This document shows, one piece after another, positions 1 through 8,338 of a stretch of DNA of 64,000 nt. Source of the DNA: Geothrix fermentans DSM 14018. GTDB taxonomy: Bacteria > Acidobacteriota > Holophagae > Holophagales > Holophagaceae. Position 1 is the stretch's first letter; each line of letters begins with the position of its first letter. A program made the position numbers and the translations under genes. The notes under the pieces were generated by a model, which was not told where the DNA came from, ran no database searches, and saw only the letters and a program-made list of their open reading frames with translations. Where the stretch lies: assembly GCF_000428885.1 (NCBI RefSeq), contig NZ_KE386810.1, forward strand, positions 1 through 64,000, read 5' to 3'.

Positions 1-92
1 TGGCCCCAGAGCGCCAGATCGAGGCTTGCCTTGGCGAGGTCGGCGCCGGCCCAGTGGACCGGGAGGGTTGGAGCGGATGTTCCTCGAGTCAT
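1..92 (-). CDS. IS110-family transposase, N-terminal end only (partial)
   Basis: The first 30 codons of a gene on the minus strand that runs off the left edge. Read from the ATG at 92, residues 14-30 follow the opening strand of IS110-type DEDD recombinases: a hydrophobic strand, an Asp at position 18 (the first catalytic D), then Lys-Ala-Ser-Leu-Asp. A strong ribosome site GGGAGGT lies 4 bases upstream of the ATG and fixes the start. IS110 enzymes move DNA as circular intermediates guided by an RNA. Whether the gene is intact cannot be told from this window. A RuvC-like relative outside IS110 is possible but less likely. Confidence 0.6.
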   Translation of the reverse strand, partial: MTRGTSAPTLPVHWAGADLAKASLDLALWG

Positions 93-340
93 GAGACCTC
101 CCATTCCAGCGGGAAAGGCCTATGCTGCAAACGTGCGCGCCTGACCATTCTTGCGCATTCGGCTCGAAACCGAGGTTGTCACCGGTCCTACGGCGCGGCA
201 CGGGAGGAGGGATGGGCTGAACCTTTGTGACGGCGATTCTCTCAGCGCCTCAACACAAACCAGCACCATCCCTCCGTTTGCCACACTGCCTCCGCTGGAG
301 AATCTCCCCATCGACTAGACAGGGGGCGAGGGAAACATAC
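93..340. other. Gene-free flank upstream of the IS110-like gene
   Basis: No open frame here has a ribosome site or a recognisable protein. In IS110-group elements the non-coding end lies upstream of the transposase and encodes the guide (bridge) RNA, so part of this stretch could be that element end. I cannot define the element boundary or fold an RNA with confidence. Confidence 0.3.
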
Positions 341-563
341 AAGGACACGAAGGTGCCCTTCCGGGCACGAAAGGGCGCGAATGGGTCTCGACCCACCGGC
401 ACATCCCTTTGCGGGCGGCGGGCATGGCGGCCCTTGGAAGCCGCCCGGGGCCGCCGCCCGCAAAGCCGGTCGCGCGACGCGCGCCCGGGGGCCGAAGGCC
501 CGGATGTCCTGGGCCGGATGCCGGGCCTGCCTTCGTGGCCTTGACCTGTTCCTTCGTGTCCTT
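341..563. repeat. Nested inverted-repeat element
   Basis: The outer arms are a perfect 13-bp inverted repeat, AAGGACACGAAGG at 341-353 and its complement at 551-563. Inside lies a perfect 15-bp inverted repeat, 407-421 (CTTTGCGGGCGGCGG) against 451-465, whose 29-base loop contains a further GGCGG/CCGCC pairing. No gene with a ribosome site is seen in it. It looks like a non-coding structured repeat of REP or MITE type lying between the IS110-like gene and the next gene. Its copy number elsewhere in the genome is unknown. Confidence 0.6.
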
Positions 564-614
564 CGTGGAGGCTTTTGAAGCCCCCGATCAAGCTGAGGCC
601 CTCCGCTCTGAGAC

Positions 615-1460
615 CTAACCGCGCCGCCGGGCTACGATCTCCAGCACCATGGGCGTGATCATGAGGGTCCTGGGGTCCGCTTCGGCGGTCCGCAGGGCTT
701 GGCGCACGCGCTGGGTCCAGGCTTCGTCCACGCGGCCCAGTTCCAGCAGCCGCTGGAGGTTGATCTCCACGAACTCCGAGGGCCACTTCCAGATGAAGTC
801 CGTGGGCGGGACGACGAAGACCTTGGGCTCGAGGTGTGTCACGGTGAGGCCCGCGTCTTCCAGCAGCGCGGGCAGGGAGAGGGCGATGTCCGGCTCGCCG
901 CCGGAGGCCCGCCAGCTGGCCATGACCTCCGAGACGAAGGCCTCCAGGGGCGGGCAGGGGGGCGCCAGGCGCCAGGTCCGGTAGTCCAGGTACTCGTGGA
1001 AGATGGCCGCCCCGCCGGGCTTCAGGGCCCGGGCCACGGCACCCGCCAGCTTCGCGGGATCCGACACGAAGGAGGCCACCCAGCGGCACCAGGCGGCGTC
1101 CATGTGCGCCACCTCCAGAGGGCCTGCCATGAGGTCCTGCTCATGGAAGCGGACGTTCGCGAGGCCGCGCGCCTCGCAGGCTCTCCGCGCATGTTCGAGG
1201 AAGTTCCCCGAGCGCTCGACGGCGTGGACCTCGCCCGTCGGGCCCACGACCTCCGCCAGATCCAGGGTGGCGTAGCCGGGGCCGGCGCCGACATCCAGGA
1301 CCCGGGAGCCCACGGTGATCCCCGCCCGGCGCCAGCACTCCAGCACCTGGGGGCGCCAGACGCGGTGCTGCAGCCCCAACCGCTCGATCTCCTCCCGATG
1401 CGTCCCCAGGACATAGTCGCGCTCGCCCGATCCGGCCACCCCAGCCTCCATGCCTGTCAT
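615..1460 (-). CDS. Class I SAM-dependent methyltransferase
   Basis: A 281-residue soluble protein. Motif I of the Rossmann methyltransferase fold is at residues 54-64 (VLDVGAGPGYA), with the acidic ribose-binding Glu near residue 82 at the end of strand 2. The C-terminal third is helical and variable, as expected for a substrate lid. It transfers a methyl group from S-adenosylmethionine; the acceptor cannot be predicted. It stands alone, divergent from the membrane protein gene at 1631. A second Met at residue 4 is a possible start. Confidence is high for the fold and low for any specific substrate. Confidence 0.8.
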   Translation of the reverse strand: MTGMEAGVAGSGERDYVLGTHREEIERLGLQHRVWRPQVLECWRRAGITVGSRVLDVGAGPGYATLDLAEVVGPTGEVHAVERSGNFLEHARRACEARGLANVRFHEQDLMAGPLEVAHMDAAWCRWVASFVSDPAKLAGAVARALKPGGAAIFHEYLDYRTWRLAPPCPPLEAFVSEVMASWRASGGEPDIALSLPALLEDAGLTVTHLEPKVFVVPPTDFIWKWPSEFVEINLQRLLELGRVDEAWTQRVRQALRTAEADPRTLMITPMVLEIVARRRG

Positions 1461-1549
1461 GACGCCAGTCTAGCTGAGAGACCGGGAATTCCCGGAAAGT
1501 GGACTTGCAGGATTGATTGATGGATTCGAAATAAATCGTCAATTTACAA

Positions 1550-1577
1550 TTGATTTTGTGTCTCATGGGCGTAATTT
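1550..1577 (+). promoter_or_regulatory. Candidate promoter for the membrane protein at 1631
   Basis: An AT-rich island in GC-rich surroundings (about 1510-1590). It holds TTGATT at 1550-1555 and TAATTT at 1572-1577 with a 16-base spacer, about 55 bases before the ATG. The match to the consensus is moderate. Confidence 0.3.
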
Positions 1578-1630
1578 GAACGGATCATTCCAACGCGCCT
1601 CAGCCATGGGGCCCACCCCGGAGCACGGAC

Positions 1631-2344
1631 ATGGCCACCGATTCGCGCCCCGTGGCGCTCGTCCCACCCCACCGCCTCTACACCGTCGCCGCCTGGGCGG
1701 TGGCGGCCGTCGTGGTGCTGGGTTTTGCGAAGACCTACTACCTCAAGGCTGTCTTCGGCACGCCCACCCTGTCTCCCCTGCTGCACCTGCACGGGCTGGT
1801 GATGAGCCTCTGGTTCGGCCTGTTCGTGGTGCAGACGCGGCTGGTGGCGGTCCGCCGGCTGGACCTGCACCGGCAGCTCGGCCTGCTCGGCGCCTTCCTC
1901 GCCGCGGCGGTGCTGGTGCTCGGCACGGTGACGGCCATCACCGCCGCGCGCCTGGGGCGCTCTCCGGGGCCGCCGCCCCTGATCTTCCTGGTGGTGCCCC
2001 TGGGCGATATGGTGGTGTTCGGCAGCCTGGTGGGCACGGGGCTCGGCCTCCGCGCCCGGGGGGACTACCACAAGCGGCTCATGCTGCTCTCCTGCGTGGG
2101 GATCCTCGCGGCGGCCATCGCGCGGATCCCCCTGGACGCCATCGCCAAGGCCGGTCCCCTGGCCTACTTCGGGCTGACGGACCTGGCGGTGATCGGCTGC
2201 GCCCTCTACGACCGTCGCCGCACGGGCCGCCTGCATCCCGCCTTCCTGTGGGGCGGGCTGTTCGTCATCCTATCGCACTGGCTGCGCCTGGCCCTGGCCG
2301 GCACGGGGCTCTGGATGGCCTTCGCCACCTGGGTGACGCGGTAG
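1631..2344 (+). CDS. Seven-helix membrane protein, function unknown
   Basis: A 237-residue protein with about seven hydrophobic spans (near residues 17-33, 50-68, 83-105, 117-139, 151-167, 176-192 and 205-231). The second span carries a conserved-looking LHLHG motif, and a short basic loop before span 3 contains LDLHRQLGLLG. Proteins of this layout are common in Acidobacteriota and Proteobacteria and are usually annotated only as membrane proteins. The His residues near the membrane face could bind haem or metal, but nothing proves it. It is transcribed away from the methyltransferase, and the gene at 2346 converges on it with a one-base gap. Confidence 0.65.
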   Translation: MATDSRPVALVPPHRLYTVAAWAVAAVVVLGFAKTYYLKAVFGTPTLSPLLHLHGLVMSLWFGLFVVQTRLVAVRRLDLHRQLGLLGAFLAAAVLVLGTVTAITAARLGRSPGPPPLIFLVVPLGDMVVFGSLVGTGLGLRARGDYHKRLMLLSCVGILAAAIARIPLDAIAKAGPLAYFGLTDLAVIGCALYDRRRTGRLHPAFLWGGLFVILSHWLRLALAGTGLWMAFATWVTR

Positions 2345-2345
2345 C

Positions 2346-3302
2346 TCAGCTTGCGTTGGGGTGCCGTTCCAGCAGCTGGCGGAGGGGCGCGTTGCGCTTC
2401 ACGGCGTCTTGGCGGCGCAGGTGGGCGATGAGCTGGGGCGGCGTGGCGCTCCAGCGGCCCAGGTTCTGGATGAGCAGGGTGGAGACGTAGGTGCGCCGGC
2501 AGAGCAGGGCGGTGGCGTGGCCGTCCAGCGTGAGACCCACCAGGGTCGCGAGGCACCGGCCCTCCGTGGAGAGGATGAGCTCGGCCTTCTCCTCGCCGGT
2601 GCGCTGGGTGAAGCTGGCGCGCAGCAGGTCCCGGGCCATGGCCCGCACCTGTTCCGGAGCCTCGCGGGAGATGGCCACCAGGTACTGCTCCGCCAGGCGC
2701 CGGGAGGACCAGAGCCGGCGGTAGAGGCTGGCCGGGAGCAGGGGATTCTGGAGGAGGGCCCGGCGCACGCCGGCGTCATTCGTGAAGGCCGCGCGGCCGC
2801 CCAGGGCCTCCAGGCCCGCGCTGGTGCGGTGGTGGGCGGCGATGAGGCGCGCCTGGACCGGCCCCACCCGCGGGTTCTCCAGCAGGGCGCGGATCACCTC
2901 TGCCGCGGGGTCGAAGCAGTAGGCGCTCAGCTCCGGCTCGACGGCCAGCCGGGCCTGCGCCGCCCGCTCGTCCTCGGGCCGGGCGTGCAGCTGGTGCTCG
3001 AAGAGCTGGCGGTGGGTTGCGGCGCGGGCAGCCGCCGCGGGGGCGTCTGCCGCGGAGGCATCGGCTTCGTCTCCGGCATTCTCCGCCGGAGGCTCCGGAG
3101 CGGAAGGGTCCGGCTCCACCGCCCCCAGGGCCACCAGGTCCCTCAGCATCCCCTCCAGTTCCGGCTCCTCCAGGCCCGTCAGCGAGGCGAGGGCCGGAAT
3201 GTCCAGGGTGCCGTCCAGCCGGGACAGCAGGAAGCCCTGGCGGGCGTCGAGGGGGAGGGAGGCGTGGCCCTCACTTTCCCGGGGGCGGGGTCTCCAGGTC
3301 AT
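2346..3302 (-). CDS. Hypothetical protein with N-terminal winged-helix-like segment
   Basis: 318 residues, no signal peptide and no membrane spans. Residues 25-65 resemble the small helix-turn-helix-like segment (SRLDG...LASLTGL...LGAVE) often found at the front of myxobacterial and acidobacterial scaffold proteins. Residues 66-100 are an Ala/Pro/Asp-rich linker. The rest is a chain of short amphipathic helices with recurring PLLPASLYRRLW-like elements, similar in feel to HEAT or DUF2336-type solenoids. No catalytic motif is visible. It is probably a protein-interaction or regulatory scaffold, but that is inference. It converges on the membrane protein at 1631. Confidence 0.55.
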   Translation of the reverse strand: MTWRPRPRESEGHASLPLDARQGFLLSRLDGTLDIPALASLTGLEEPELEGMLRDLVALGAVEPDPSAPEPPAENAGDEADASAADAPAAAARAATHRQLFEHQLHARPEDERAAQARLAVEPELSAYCFDPAAEVIRALLENPRVGPVQARLIAAHHRTSAGLEALGGRAAFTNDAGVRRALLQNPLLPASLYRRLWSSRRLAEQYLVAISREAPEQVRAMARDLLRASFTQRTGEEKAELILSTEGRCLATLVGLTLDGHATALLCRRTYVSTLLIQNLGRWSATPPQLIAHLRRQDAVKRNAPLRQLLERHPNAS

Positions 3303-3363
3303 AGAACGAGCCTACGTGCATCCGGGGCCGGAGGCACCTGGAGAATCCCTCCTTCCACTGGGC

Positions 3364-4230
3364 TCAAGGGGAAGGAGATGCGGTGCCGCCCGCCGGAGCC
3401 CCGTCCTGGCGACCCACCAGCCAGGGCGCCCAGCGCTTGAAGGCGGGCGTCCAGTAGGACCAGTCGTGCCCGCCCGGGCTGAGTTCCAGGCGCATGGGCC
3501 GGTGCCGCTCCGCGCAGACCCGCGCGAAGGTGCGGCAAGCCTCCGCCAGGCCATGGCCATCCTTGGTGCCGCAGCCGACGATGAGCTCCGCGGACCCGCC
3601 GAGGTGTTTCCAAGGATTCCAGGGGGCGAAGGCCGCGGGGTCCCGCGGGAAGACCTTCACCAGGCTGCGGCGGATGAACCAGTTCAATCCTTCGAAGGGC
3701 GCCTCCACCAGGGCCGGGGAAAGGGCCAGGCAGCGGGAGAAGGCGCCGGTCCGGGCGGCGAGGTTGAGGGCGCCGAAGCCGCCCATGCTGAGCCCCGTGA
3801 CGGCCCTGGCTTGAGGACTGCCTCCGAAGCCCGGATGCTTTGCCTCCAGCAGCGGGATCAGCTCCTCCATGAGAAACCGTTCGTAGGGGAAGCTGCCGTC
3901 GGCGCGATCTGCGTACCAGCTCCGGTAATGGGTCACCGCCACCCAGAGGCTGGGCGGGAGCCGCTCCTGGGCCTCCTGCTCCGAGAGGAACGCATCCAGG
4001 CCCTCCCGGAGGAAGTCCCTGGGCCCGTCGTAGGCCCCCGGCAGGAACAGGACCAGGGTCATGGACCCGGGATGGGTGGCGGTCCAGCGCTGCACCACCG
4101 CAGGGGCTGGCACATGGAGCGCCACGGGCACATCGCGATGGAGGCGTTCCGAATGGATGGTTTCCGGCGCGCGGCCAAGGCCCGGGAGCGCCAAGGCCAG
4201 GCTGAAGGCGAGGAACCACCGTCGCTTCAC
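3364..4230 (-). CDS. Exported alpha/beta-hydrolase esterase (esterase D-like)
   Basis: 288 residues with an N-terminal signal peptide (residues 1-20, two Arg followed by a Leu/Ala core). The hydrolase-fold nucleophile elbow is GLSMGG with Ser148. The likely acid is Asp224 in GTKDGHG and the likely base His255 in SPGGHDW. This order and spacing match the putative-esterase family that includes S-formylglutathione hydrolase and mycolyl-type esterases. It should hydrolyse an ester in the periplasm; the substrate is unknown. It stands as a single gene, 67 bases downstream of radA on the same strand. Confidence 0.8.
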   Translation of the reverse strand: MKRRWFLAFSLALALPGLGRAPETIHSERLHRDVPVALHVPAPAVVQRWTATHPGSMTLVLFLPGAYDGPRDFLREGLDAFLSEQEAQERLPPSLWVAVTHYRSWYADRADGSFPYERFLMEELIPLLEAKHPGFGGSPQARAVTGLSMGGFGALNLAARTGAFSRCLALSPALVEAPFEGLNWFIRRSLVKVFPRDPAAFAPWNPWKHLGGSAELIVGCGTKDGHGLAEACRTFARVCAERHRPMRLELSPGGHDWSYWTPAFKRWAPWLVGRQDGAPAGGTASPSP

Positions 4231-4297
4231 ACCGCCTCCGAAGGGTTGCTTCCTTGGATGCCCTCTGCAAGCGGGGCGTGCCCGGGAAGGGCGGCGC

Positions 4298-5665
4298 CTA
4301 TTCCTCCACCACGCCCTTCAGCCAGGCCTTGCCGCGTAGGCGCTCGACGCTGGTCTCGGGGAACAGCTCCAGAGGGCTCCTGCCTTCCAGACCCAGGCGG
4401 GGCACGGCGGCGCAGGCGAAGCCCAGGCGGGCGCCCTCCTGCAGGCGCAGGGGGAGCTGGGCCACGGGGCGCACCTCCCCGGTCAGGCCCACCTCGCCCA
4501 TGAACAGGCCCTTCTCGGCCAGCAGGCGGCCGGTGGCACTGCTGCACAGGGCGGCGATGACCGCCAGGTCCGCGGCGGGATCCTCGATCTCCAGACCCCC
4601 GGCGACGTTCACGTAGACGTCCCGGTCGTGGAGCTGCACGCCGCCGCGCCGCTCGGCCACGGCGCAGAGCATGGAGAGGCGCTGCCCGTCGATGCCGAGG
4701 GCCGTGCGGCGGGGGATGCCCAGGCCCGCGGCGGCCACCAGCGCCTGGATCTCCACCACCATGGGCCGGGTGCCGCTGAGCACCACGGTGGCGGCGCAGC
4801 CGGGCCGGGGCTCGGCATCGAGGAAGAAGGGGTTGCCCTCGGCGGGCACCAGGCCCTTCTCGGTCATGGCGAAGACGCCCAGCTCGAAGGCGGCGCCGAA
4901 GCGGTTCTTGAGGGCCCGCAGCAGGCGGTGGTGGTGGTGCCGGTCGCCCTCGAAGGCCAGCACCGTGTCCACCAGGTGCTCCAGCACCTTGGGGCCGGCC
5001 AGGCCGCCATCCTTGGTGACGTGGCCCACCAACACCAGAGGCGTGCCCGTGGTCTTGGCCCAGCGGGTGAGCATGGCGGCGCAGCCGCGCACCTGGCTCA
5101 CGCTGCCGGCGCTGCTCTCGAAGTCCGGATCGAAGAGGGTCTGGATGCTGTCCACCAGCAGCAGGCCCGGCTTCATGCGCTCGGCCTCCTCGATGATGCG
5201 GCGCACGTCCGTCTCCGCCAGCAGGTGGATGGCGGGGTTCTCGGCGCCCAGGCGCTGGGCCCGCAGCTTGATCTGGCGCTCGCTCTCCTCGCCGCTGGCG
5301 TAGAGGACCGTGCCTTCAGTGGTCGCGGCGGCCCACTGGAGCAGGAGGGTGGATTTGCCGATGCCGGGCTCGCCGCCCAGCAGGGCCACCATGCCCGGCA
5401 CCACGCCGCCGCCCAGCACGCGGTCCAGCTCGCTCAGTCCCGTGGGGCTGCGCTGGGTGTCGGTGACTTCCACGTCGGGCAGGGCCACGGGGCCCGTGTA
5501 ATGGCTCTGGGAGTAGGCCGACCCGGCGCGCTGGAGGTCCCGCTTCAGGGACCCGCGCACCTCCTGCACGGTGTCCCAGGCGCCGCAGGCCGTGCACTTG
5601 CCCAGGGCCTTGGGATGGCGGGCGCCGCAGGCGGTGCACTCGTAGAGCGGGCTGGTCTTGGCCAT
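4298..5665 (-). CDS. radA: DNA repair protein RadA
   Basis: 455 residues with every RadA/Sms hallmark: a four-cysteine zinc finger (C10, C13, C24, C27), a RecA-type ATPase with Walker A GGEPGIGKST at 97-106 and Walker B LLLVD at 168-172, the RadA-specific KNRFG motif at 253-257, and a C-terminal Lon-like domain. RadA is a DnaB-type branch-migration helicase that processes recombination intermediates. Its ATG shares one base with the stop codon of the B12-binding protein gene upstream (TGATG), so the two are translationally coupled. Length is normal for the family. Confidence 0.97.
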   Translation of the reverse strand: MAKTSPLYECTACGARHPKALGKCTACGAWDTVQEVRGSLKRDLQRAGSAYSQSHYTGPVALPDVEVTDTQRSPTGLSELDRVLGGGVVPGMVALLGGEPGIGKSTLLLQWAAATTEGTVLYASGEESERQIKLRAQRLGAENPAIHLLAETDVRRIIEEAERMKPGLLLVDSIQTLFDPDFESSAGSVSQVRGCAAMLTRWAKTTGTPLVLVGHVTKDGGLAGPKVLEHLVDTVLAFEGDRHHHHRLLRALKNRFGAAFELGVFAMTEKGLVPAEGNPFFLDAEPRPGCAATVVLSGTRPMVVEIQALVAAAGLGIPRRTALGIDGQRLSMLCAVAERRGGVQLHDRDVYVNVAGGLEIEDPAADLAVIAALCSSATGRLLAEKGLFMGEVGLTGEVRPVAQLPLRLQEGARLGFACAAVPRLGLEGRSPLELFPETSVERLRGKAWLKGVVEE

Positions 5666-6063
5666 CAGTCGCGGATTTCCTTCCGGATGAAGGCCACCAC
5701 GTCGTCGGTGTTGGTGCCCGGCTGGAAGATCTCGCGGATGCCCAGGGCCTTGAGGCCGGCAATGTCCTCATCGGGAATGATGCCGCCGGCGAAGACCAGC
5801 ACATCCTCGGCGCCCTGCTCCTTCAGCAGCCGCATGACCTCGGGGAAGATCTGGTTGTGGGCGCCGCTGAGGATGCTCAGGCCCAGCACCCGTGCATCCT
5901 CCTGCACCACCGCCGCCGCGATCTGCTGGGGCGTCTGGCGCAGGCCGGTGTAGATCACCTCCATGCCCGCGTCCCGCAGGGCCCGGGCCACGACCTTGGC
6001 GCCGCGGTCGTGTCCATCCAGACCGGGCTTGGCGATGACGACGCGGATCGGCGCTTGGCTCAT
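5665..6063 (-). CDS. Cobalamin-binding subunit of a methylmalonyl-CoA mutase-type enzyme
   Basis: 132 residues forming a stand-alone B12-binding domain. The DxHxxG cobalt-ligand motif is Asp16-Gly-His18-Asp-Arg-Gly21, followed by the expected SILSG and FAGG segments that cradle the nucleotide tail. Such free domains pair with a separate catalytic subunit to form methylmalonyl-CoA, ethylmalonyl-CoA or isobutyryl-CoA mutase. No catalytic subunit is encoded in the window, so the exact reaction is open. It is translationally coupled to radA, an association that looks like operon economy rather than shared function. Confidence 0.9.
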   Translation of the reverse strand: MSQAPIRVVIAKPGLDGHDRGAKVVARALRDAGMEVIYTGLRQTPQQIAAAVVQEDARVLGLSILSGAHNQIFPEVMRLLKEQGAEDVLVFAGGIIPDEDIAGLKALGIREIFQPGTNTDDVVAFIRKEIRD

Positions 6064-6079
6064 AGGAACTCCGGATGGA

Positions 6080-6535
6080 TTACCAGTTCTCAGTCTGCCT
6101 CAGCGCCTCGTAAAGGCCAATGGCCGCGGCCTGGGCCAGGTTCAGGCTGCGGTGGTGGTCGCCCAGCATGGGGATGCGCACCAGTTGGTCCTTGTGGGCG
6201 GCCAGCAGGTCGTCGGGCAGGCCCACGGTCTCCCGGCCGAACACCAGGCCATCCCCGTAGGCCCAGGGGATCTGGGTATGGCGCTTGGCCCCCTTGGTGC
6301 TGAAGAACCAGAGGCGCATGGCGGGGTTCCGGGCCTGGAAGTCCTCCCAGCTCTCGTAGTGGGTGGGCTCCAGCTTCTCCCAGTAGTCCAGGCCCGCCCG
6401 GCGCAGGTAGTAGTCGCTGGTGTCGAAGCCCAGGGGATGGATCAGGTGGAGCTTCGCCCCGTTGTTCACGCAGAGGCGCCCGATGCTTCCGGTATTCTGC
6501 GGGATCTCGGGCTGGTGGAGAATGAGGTTGAACAT
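6080..6535 (-). CDS. trmL: tRNA (cytidine/uridine-34-2'-O)-methyltransferase TrmL
   Basis: 151 residues, the normal length for TrmL. The SPOUT trefoil-knot signatures are present: NTGSIGRLC near the N-terminus, the FGRETVGLP segment in the middle, and IPML...RSLNLAQA near the end that binds SAM. TrmL methylates the ribose of the wobble base in tRNA-Leu isoacceptors. It is transcribed divergently from the HIT protein gene with only 12 bases between the two ATGs, and its stop lies 16 bases before the B12-subunit gene on the same strand. Confidence 0.95.
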   Translation of the reverse strand: MFNLILHQPEIPQNTGSIGRLCVNNGAKLHLIHPLGFDTSDYYLRRAGLDYWEKLEPTHYESWEDFQARNPAMRLWFFSTKGAKRHTQIPWAYGDGLVFGRETVGLPDDLLAAHKDQLVRIPMLGDHHRSLNLAQAAAIGLYEALRQTENW

Positions 6536-6547
6536 GGGAGGTCCTGG

Positions 6548-6895
6548 ATGAGCGAGTGCCTGTTCTGCAAGATCGCGCGGAAGGAGATCCCCGCAGCCCT
6601 AGTGTACGAAGATGACAGCCTGCTCGCCTTCAAAGACATCGCGCCCCAGGCGCCGGTGCACCTGCTGATCATCCCGAAGGCGCACTGCGAAGGCCTGGCG
6701 GACATGACGCCGGAGATCGCCGCGGCCGTGGGCGGCCTCCCCCGGGTGGCCGCCCGCCTCGCCCAGGAGCAGGGCGTGGCCGCCAGCGGCTGGCGGCTCC
6801 TGAGCAACTGCGGCCCGGATTCGGGGCAGAGCGTGTACCACCTCCACTTCCACCTCCTGGGCGGCAAGCCCCTGGGAGGCCGGCTCTGCCTGTAG
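6548..6895 (+). CDS. HIT-family nucleotide hydrolase (HinT-like)
   Basis: 115 residues. The histidine-triad motif is H98-L-H100-F-H102-L-L. The N-terminal CLFCKIARKEIP pattern is typical of the HinT branch, where the two Cys, with downstream His, can hold zinc. Such enzymes hydrolyse AMP-lysine-type phosphoramidates and aminoacyl-adenylates. The start at 6548 is fixed by a GGGAGGT ribosome site just upstream, which sits directly against the trmL start on the other strand. Length and motif order are normal. Confidence 0.93.
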   Translation: MSECLFCKIARKEIPAALVYEDDSLLAFKDIAPQAPVHLLIIPKAHCEGLADMTPEIAAAVGGLPRVAARLAQEQGVAASGWRLLSNCGPDSGQSVYHLHFHLLGGKPLGGRLCL

Positions 6896-7008
6896 AAGCC
6901 TGAACATAGCAGGCAGGCACCCCAGCCACACGGTCCAGCGGAAATGGGATTGTCCGGGGTCCCCATTGATGCCATGGTCTTGGGCCATGAAGCTCCAGAG
7001 GTGGCCCC

Positions 7009-8280
7009 ATGGATGCACGGAACGGAAGTCCTGATGCCGCCGGGGCCTATCGGGGCACGGACTGCCTCATCCTGGGCATCGTCCTGGCCGTCATCACCTT
7101 CTGGCTCTTCGCCCAGACGACCTTGAACGTCGCGCCCGCCATGCGGTCCGAGCTGCGCATCTCCGAGGGGATGAGCAACCTGGCCGTCAGCATCACGGCC
7201 CTCTTCTCCGGGATCTTCATCGTGGTGGCGGGCGGCCTGGCCGACCGCCTGGGCCGCGTGCGGCTGACCTGCGCGGGTCTGGCCCTCAGCATCGCCGGCT
7301 CGGCGCTGATCGCCCTGTCGCCCGCGGGGACCGCGGCCTTCCTCATGGCCGGGCGCGTCATCCAGGGCATGTCCGCCGCCTGCATCATGCCGGCGACCCT
7401 GGCCCTGATGAAGGCGTACTTCGAGGGCAGGGACCGCCAGCGGGCCCTGAGCTACTGGTCCATCGGATCCTGGGGCGGCTCGGGCCTCTGCGCGCTCTTC
7501 GGCGGGCTGGTGGCCTCCACCCTGGGGTGGCGGTGGATCTTCTGGATGTCGATCCTGGTGGCCGCGGCCGCCTTCCTCAAGGTCGAGACCAGCGGCGCGA
7601 ACAGCTTCGTGGACCTGCGGCTCTTCGACAACCGGACCTACACCGGCGCCACCCTGTCCAACTTCCTCCTCAACGGCGCGGCGGGAACGCTGCTCGTGGC
7701 CCTCTCGCTCGTCCAGCAGGAGGCCGGGCTCTCCTCCCTGCAATCCGGGCTGATGACCACCGGGTACCTGGTCGCCATCCTCTCGACCATCCGGGTGGGC
7801 GAGAAGCTCCTCCAGCGCTGGGGCCCCCGGAAGCCCATGCTGCTCGGCTGCTGGATCACCACGGCGGGCATCCTGCTGACGACCTCCACCTTCCTGCTGG
7901 CGCGCACCTACGTCGCCACGGCCTTCGTGGGGTTCACCCTGTTCGGCATCGGCCTGGGGCTCTATGCGACGCCGTCCACAGACGCCGCCCTGTCCAACGT
8001 GCCCCAGGACAAGGCCGGATCCGCCTCGGGCATCTACAAGATGGCCTCGTCCCTGGGCGCCGCCTTCGGCGTGGCCCTGTCCGCGGCGATCTTCACGGGC
8101 CTGGGCCGCTCCGAAGGGCTGGTGCCCATGGCCGGCCTCTTCATGGGCCGCACGGACAACCTCGAAGCCCGCTTCGCCGCCGGCATGGCCCTGATGTTCA
8201 ACGCCTTCATGGTCCTCGTCGCCATCGTCGCCATCCTGTGGACCGTCCCGAAGCGGGAGGCGGCCCCGTCGGGACTTTGA
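7009..8280 (+). CDS. MFS drug-efflux transporter, NorB/Tet38-like (DHA2)
   Basis: 423 residues, nearly all in membrane helices. The N-terminal half carries a FWLFAQTTLNV start, the motif-A loop GGLADRLGRVR between helices 2 and 3, and a motif-C-like GSWGGSGL stretch. The pattern resembles staphylococcal NorB, SdrM and Tet38, proton antiporters that export quinolones, dyes or tetracycline. It is about 40 residues shorter than NorB, with a short central loop. The ribosome site AGAGGTGG precedes the ATG. No local regulator gene is next to it. The true substrate is unknown. Confidence 0.85.
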   Translation: MDARNGSPDAAGAYRGTDCLILGIVLAVITFWLFAQTTLNVAPAMRSELRISEGMSNLAVSITALFSGIFIVVAGGLADRLGRVRLTCAGLALSIAGSALIALSPAGTAAFLMAGRVIQGMSAACIMPATLALMKAYFEGRDRQRALSYWSIGSWGGSGLCALFGGLVASTLGWRWIFWMSILVAAAAFLKVETSGANSFVDLRLFDNRTYTGATLSNFLLNGAAGTLLVALSLVQQEAGLSSLQSGLMTTGYLVAILSTIRVGEKLLQRWGPRKPMLLGCWITTAGILLTTSTFLLARTYVATAFVGFTLFGIGLGLYATPSTDAALSNVPQDKAGSASGIYKMASSLGAAFGVALSAAIFTGLGRSEGLVPMAGLFMGRTDNLEARFAAGMALMFNAFMVLVAIVAILWTVPKREAAPSGL

Positions 8281-8294
8281 TACGACCTCTAAGG

Positions 8295-8310
8295 CTCCGG
8301 TCCCCCGGAG
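8295..8310. terminator. Small hairpin between convergent genes
   Basis: CTCCGG, a TCCC loop, then CCGGAG lies in the 58-bp gap between the efflux gene and the convergent peroxiredoxin gene. The stem is GC-only, with no T tract. Confidence 0.35.
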
Positions 8311-8338
8311 GCCCGGTCGGGGTGCGGAGGCGGGCGGC

